From: Verrucomicrobia bacterium UBA1727
Lineage (GTDB): Bacteria; Verrucomicrobiota; Kiritimatiellia; RFP12; UBA1067
Reading direction: 5' to 3'
DNA: 8,964 nucleotides
Assembly (NCBI GenBank): GCA_002315875.1
Contig: DCIL01000100.1
Location: 12,245 to 21,208 of the forward strand
The notes under the pieces are model-generated. The model did not search any database. It saw nothing but the letters and a program-made list of their open reading frames with translations, and was not told where the DNA came from. Positions 6,123 to 8,964 of the stretch are shown in pieces; position 1 is the stretch's first letter; each line of letters opens with the position of its first letter. Position numbers and translations under genes: made by a program.

Positions 6123-7406
6123 TTACGCCTTCTTGATGACGAGGATTCCGTTATGTCCACCGAAACCAAGGGACGAACTGATCGCCACGCGGATATCGCG
6201 CTTCACTCCCACATTGGGCGTGTAGTTGAGATCGAGCGGCACTTCACCCTTCTCGGCATCGACCTCGAGATCGGGCTCATCGTAGTTGATCGTCGGAGGA
6301 ACGAACCCCTCCTTGACCGCCAGCGCGGTAATCGCCGCCTCGAGCGCACCGGTGGCGCCGAGGAGGTGTCCGTGCATCGACTTGGTCGAGGAGATGTTGA
6401 TTTTCTTCGCACCCTCTTCACCGAAGACCTCCTTGAAGGCCTTGGTTTCCATCTGATCATTAAGATGCGTCGAGGTGCCGTGCGCATTGATGTAGTCCAC
6501 AGTCGACAGATCTTCGACCCCGGCGTCCTTAAGCGCAACCTTGATCGCCTTGACTGCACCGATGCCGCTCGGATCTGGCGCGGTAATGTGATAGGCGTCG
6601 CTCGTGGCGCCGTAGCCCGCGAGCTCGGCGTAGATCTTAGCCCCGCGCGCCTTCGCGTGCTCTTCGCTCTCGAGAATCAGCACTGCCGCGCCTTCACCCA
6701 TCACGAAACCATCGCGACCCTTGGTGAACGGACGGCAACTCGTCTCCGGCTTATCGTTGTAAGCGGTGGAAAGCGCACGCATCTTCATGAAGCCACCGAC
6801 CGCAAACTCGATGACGGCCGCCTCGGTACCTCCGGCAACGACTACGTCGGCGCGACCGGCGCGGATCATATCCAAAGCAAAGCCGAGCGCATCGGTAGAA
6901 GAGGCGCATGCCGTGACCACAACCTGGGCCGGACCCTTCGCGCCGAGCGCGATCGAGACATTGCCCGCCGCTTCATTGGGAATGAGTTCGGGAATCGCGA
7001 GCGGCGAGAGACGGTCGGGTCCACGGTCGAAGAGAATCTTGTAATTCTCGCCAGTGACATCGAGTCCACCGATGCCGTTGCCGATCATAACGCCCACGCG
7101 ATCGGGATCAGCAGAGGCGCCCATCTCAAGGCCGGAATCGGTCCACGCCTCCTTTGCCGCGGCAACCGCGTACTGGGAAAAGAGCGCCATGTGCCGCGCT
7201 TCACGCTTGTCGATGAGTCCGGAATCAATCGCGTACTCCTTGAAATTCTTGACCTCACCCGCGACCTGACTTGTGCAGCGGGACGGATCGAAGCGCGTGA
7301 TGCGACCGATACCCGGCTTGCCGGCCTTGATATTGTCCCACGCCGCGTCCTTGCCATTGCCGCTCGCGCAAAGCATCCCGATGCCAGTGATCATTACCTT
7401 CTTCAT
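6123..7406 (-). CDS. fabF: 3-oxoacyl-[ACP] synthase II
   Basis: The condensing enzyme joins malonyl-ACP to a growing acyl-ACP. Its 427 residues are close to the usual FabF length. The thiolase-fold active site is complete: Cys167 in VVTACASST (163-171), His309 in NAHGTST (307-313), Lys342 and His345 in STKSMHGHLLGATGALE (340-356), and a glycine-rich GFGGHN (414-419) near the end. The sequence after the active cysteine is SS rather than the TG common in enterobacterial FabF, a variant consistent with other condensing enzymes. The start at 7406 is fixed by a strong Shine-Dalgarno site. It lies 26 bp after fabH. A KAS I (FabB) assignment is less likely given overall length and motif wording, but the two are close relatives. 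Confidence 0.95.
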   Translation of the reverse strand: MKKVMITGIGMLCASGNGKDAAWDNIKAGKPGIGRITRFDPSRCTSQVAGEVKNFKEYAIDSGLIDKREARHMALFSQYAVAAAKEAWTDSGLEMGASADPDRVGVMIGNGIGGLDVTGENYKILFDRGPDRLSPLAIPELIPNEAAGNVSIALGAKGPAQVVVTACASSTDALGFALDMIRAGRADVVVAGGTEAAVIEFAVGGFMKMRALSTAYNDKPETSCRPFTKGRDGFVMGEGAAVLILESEEHAKARGAKIYAELAGYGATSDAYHITAPDPSGIGAVKAIKVALKDAGVEDLSTVDYINAHGTSTHLNDQMETKAFKEVFGEEGAKKINISSTKSMHGHLLGATGALEAAITALAVKEGFVPPTINYDEPDLEVDAEKGEVPLDLNYTPNVGVKRDIRVAISSSLGFGGHNGILVIKKA

Positions 7407-7414
7407 ACGACTTG

Positions 7415-7422
7415 TCTCCTTT
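7415..7422 (-). promoter_or_regulatory. Shine-Dalgarno site of fabF
   Basis: AAAGGAGA on the minus strand lies 8 nt before the fabF ATG at 7406, inside the 26-bp fabH-fabF gap. It is the strongest ribosome binding site in the window and suggests fabF is translated independently of fabH. Confidence 0.8.
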
Positions 7423-7432
7423 TCTTAAATCC

Positions 7433-8449
7433 TCACAGTTCCGGCCAGTTGCAGCGAATGCCGCCGAAAGTCAGTCCCGACCCGAAGCCGGACATCACGA
7501 TCTTCATGCCGTTCTTAAGCTCTCCGCTCCTGACCGCCTGATCAAGAGAAATCGGAATGGACGCGGCAGAGGTGTTGGCCGTCTTGTCGATATTGAGATA
7601 GAACTTCGACAGTTCAAGATCCATGCGCCGCGCAACCGCCTCGATGATGCGTCCGTTCGCCTGGTGGGCGAAAATGCGATCAAGATCGGACGGCTTCTCG
7701 CCCTTCTGCGCACAAAGATCAATCGTCACCTTGGCGAGCGTGCGCACCGCGAAAGCGAAGACCTCGTGTCCCTGCAATGAAAGTTCGGGGAGATACGGTT
7801 CGGGCTTGTACGGAATGCCCGTCTTCGGATCGAGCGGCAGCGAAGTCATCGTGCCACCGGTGCGCTGAATGAAATGGCGACCGGATCCGTCCGCCCCAAG
7901 CAATGACACCGCCTTGGTTTCAAACGGGGTCTCTATCTCTTCAGCACCGATCACGACCGCGCCCGCACCATCACCAAAGAGAATGCAGCTGGAGCGGTCC
8001 GTCCAATTGAGGATACGCGAAAGGCACTCCGAGCCGATGACCAACACCTTCTGATGCGGATGCAGCACGGCATAGCCGCGTGCCTGTTCAAGCGCATAGA
8101 CAAAACCGGCGCAGGCGGCCTGCAGGTCATAGGCGCCGGCATTGGAGCAGCCGAGCAAGCCCTGTACAATGCAGGCTGTAGAAGGAAATGTATTGTAATC
8201 GGGCGACGATGTCGCAAGAATGATGAGCCCAACATCGTCTGGCTTGACTGCCGCGGCCTCAAGTGCCGCACGCGCGGCCTTCGCCGCCATCGTGGAGCAC
8301 GTCTCACCGACGTCGGCGACATGGCGCTGATGGATGCCGGTGTGGGAATAAATCCACTCATCGGACGTATCCAATGCCACCGCAATGTCGTCATTGGTGA
8401 CGACCTTCGGAGGCAAGTAGCTGCCAGTTCCTAAAATCTTCACTACCAT
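7433..8449 (-). CDS. fabH: 3-oxoacyl-[ACP] synthase III
   Basis: The enzyme starts fatty acid synthesis by condensing an acyl-CoA (typically acetyl-CoA) with malonyl-ACP. The catalytic triad is present: Cys113 in LQAACAGF (109-116), His262 in FAHQANGRII (260-269) and Asn292 in NIDKTANTSAASIP (286-299). The N-terminal VKILGTGSYLPPKVVTN and DEWI..HTGI.QR (30-42) and the C-terminal GFGSGLTFGG (321-330) are typical. At 338 residues it is slightly longer than E. coli FabH; extra residues lie about 191-222, between the catalytic Cys and His, where many FabH proteins vary. The start at 8449 agrees with the family N-terminus, yet no Shine-Dalgarno site precedes it and a perfect -10 box ends 8 nt upstream. 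It is the first gene of the fabH-fabF-fabZ-hisD-proA unit. Confidence 0.96.
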   Translation of the reverse strand: MVVKILGTGSYLPPKVVTNDDIAVALDTSDEWIYSHTGIHQRHVADVGETCSTMAAKAARAALEAAAVKPDDVGLIILATSSPDYNTFPSTACIVQGLLGCSNAGAYDLQAACAGFVYALEQARGYAVLHPHQKVLVIGSECLSRILNWTDRSSCILFGDGAGAVVIGAEEIETPFETKAVSLLGADGSGRHFIQRTGGTMTSLPLDPKTGIPYKPEPYLPELSLQGHEVFAFAVRTLAKVTIDLCAQKGEKPSDLDRIFAHQANGRIIEAVARRMDLELSKFYLNIDKTANTSAASIPISLDQAVRSGELKNGMKIVMSGFGSGLTFGGIRCNWPEL

Positions 8450-8457
8450 GTTGCGGT

Positions 8458-8486
8458 ATTATAGCATATTGCCGTGTCAGCCGCAA
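8458..8486 (-). promoter_or_regulatory. Promoter of the fabH operon, predicted leaderless
   Basis: On the minus strand a perfect TATAAT (8463-8458) is preceded by a 17-bp spacer and a weak -35 TTGCGG (8486-8481) that lies in the last codons of gltX. ACCGCAAC (8 nt) separates the -10 box from the fabH ATG at 8449, so transcription should start at or one base before the start codon. Confidence 0.65.
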
Positions 8487-8964
8487 AGCTCCGCGGCCGC
8501 ACGACGGAGGCGCGCAAGCGTCTTCTCGCGGCCGAGCAGCTGAAGCATCTCAAATAGTCCAATGCCCTCACCGCGTCCGGAAACCGCCACACGGATGGGA
8601 TGCACCCACGGGCCCATGCCCTGTCCCTGAGAGAGTCCCTTGACGATCTCCTCCAGCTTCGGCGCAAGCCACTCGCTCTCGGCAATCGGATCAAAAAGCG
8701 CAATCACGTCCTCCAGCGCCTTTTTCGCGCCCTCCTTCTTCAGTCGCTTCTCGACCGCCTTTTCATCGAACGGGAAGTCGTCGGTGGCAAGATAGGTGCA
8801 GCTCGTATCGAGATCGTTGAGGAACTTCGTGCGCGGTTGAACCTGAGCGACGAGGTAATCCCACCACTCTTCAGCTTCAACTCCACACTTTATCTTGCTC
8901 TTCAAAAGCGCCTTGAACTCAGGTTGGGGAATCTTCTTAACATACTCCCCGTTCATCCACGCGA
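8477..8964 (-). CDS. gltX: Glutamyl-tRNA synthetase, C-terminal part (N-terminus beyond window edge)
   Basis: Only the last 161 residues are present; the frame is open to the right edge, so the start and the Rossmann catalytic domain with its HIGH and KMSKS motifs lie outside. The visible part is the helical anticodon-binding region of class I glutamyl-tRNA synthetase: AWMNGEYVKK at the edge matches the conserved W-x-N-G-E-Y-hydrophobic segment. Near the end, WVHPIRVAVSGR, then GIGLFEMLQLLGREKTLARLRR (the last in pieces), matches the family ending with P-x-R-V-A-x-[ST]-G-R and L-L-G-x-E. The stop at 8477 is 27 bp before the fabH start. The ATG at 8956 is internal, not the start. A glutaminyl-specific or other GltX paralogue cannot be told apart from this fragment. 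Confidence 0.9.
   Translation of the reverse strand, partial: AWMNGEYVKKIPQPEFKALLKSKIKCGVEAEEWWDYLVAQVQPRTKFLNDLDTSCTYLATDDFPFDEKAVEKRLKKEGAKKALEDVIALFDPIAESEWLAPKLEEIVKGLSQGQGMGPWVHPIRVAVSGRGEGIGLFEMLQLLGREKTLARLRRAAAELCG

Noticed and set aside
6153..7541. A 462-codon open frame on the plus strand opposite fabF (also 415-1752, 3217-4290 and 4287-5141 opposite the other large genes)
   Set aside because: Each lies in exact antisense codon register with the real gene, so it stays open simply because the gene avoids TTA, CTA and TCA codons. The minus-strand products are all clear family members, and the antisense translations show no recognisable domain.
8477..8956. A separate 159-residue protein starting at the ATG at 8956
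   Set aside because: The frame continues upstream to the window edge and the ATG is the Met within the conserved W-M-N-G-E-Y segment of glutamyl-tRNA synthetase, so it is an internal codon.

Overview
The window is a gene-dense bacterial chromosome segment, moderately GC-rich. Its content is mostly housekeeping genes on the minus strand, with one small plus-strand gene. I see no mobile element, CRISPR array, tRNA or rRNA. The double-domain DUF1080 (3-keto-disaccharide hydrolase-type) lipoprotein and the small stand-alone glycogen-binding (CBM48/AMPK-beta type) protein suggest a Gram-negative member of the PVC group, perhaps Kiritimatiellota, Lentisphaerota or Verrucomicrobiota. That placement is inference from gene content, not a phylogenetic result.

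Right part (about 3139-8964, minus strand, read right to left): the 3' end of gltX is followed by fabH, fabF, a fabZ-type dehydratase, hisD and proA. Spacing is 27 bp (gltX-fabH), 26 bp (fabH-fabF), 5 bp (fabF-fabZ), 1 bp (fabZ-hisD) and a 4-bp overlap (hisD-proA), so fabH to proA looks like one transcription unit. FabH starts fatty-acid chains, FabF elongates them and FabZ dehydrates the 3-hydroxyacyl intermediate. HisD performs the last steps of histidine synthesis and ProA the second step of proline synthesis. fabD, fabG, acpP, other his genes and proB are not in the window.

Centre (about 2605-3180): a 161-bp AT-rich divergent intergenic region carries one promoter in each direction. The plus-strand gene encodes a 116-residue protein with a lysine/alanine-rich tail joined to a glycogen-binding domain. 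It has its own promoter, Shine-Dalgarno site and hairpin terminator, and that terminator is built partly from the last codons of the convergent proA.

Left part (1-2604, minus strand): an 88-residue single-pass membrane protein of unknown function, then nadC (NAD synthesis), then a secreted lipoprotein with two DUF1080 domains that runs off the left edge. The spacing is 1 bp and a 4-bp ATGA overlap, so these three form a compact operon.

A recurring signal is that both minus-strand operon heads (fabH and the 88-residue gene) have a perfect TATAAT followed by ACCG only 7-8 nt before the ATG, with no Shine-Dalgarno site. This predicts leaderless transcripts. Genes inside the operons and the plus-strand gene mostly have recognisable ribosome binding sites. 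I found no clearly new multi-gene system; the tailed glycogen-binding protein and the leaderless promoter pattern are the most interesting items.
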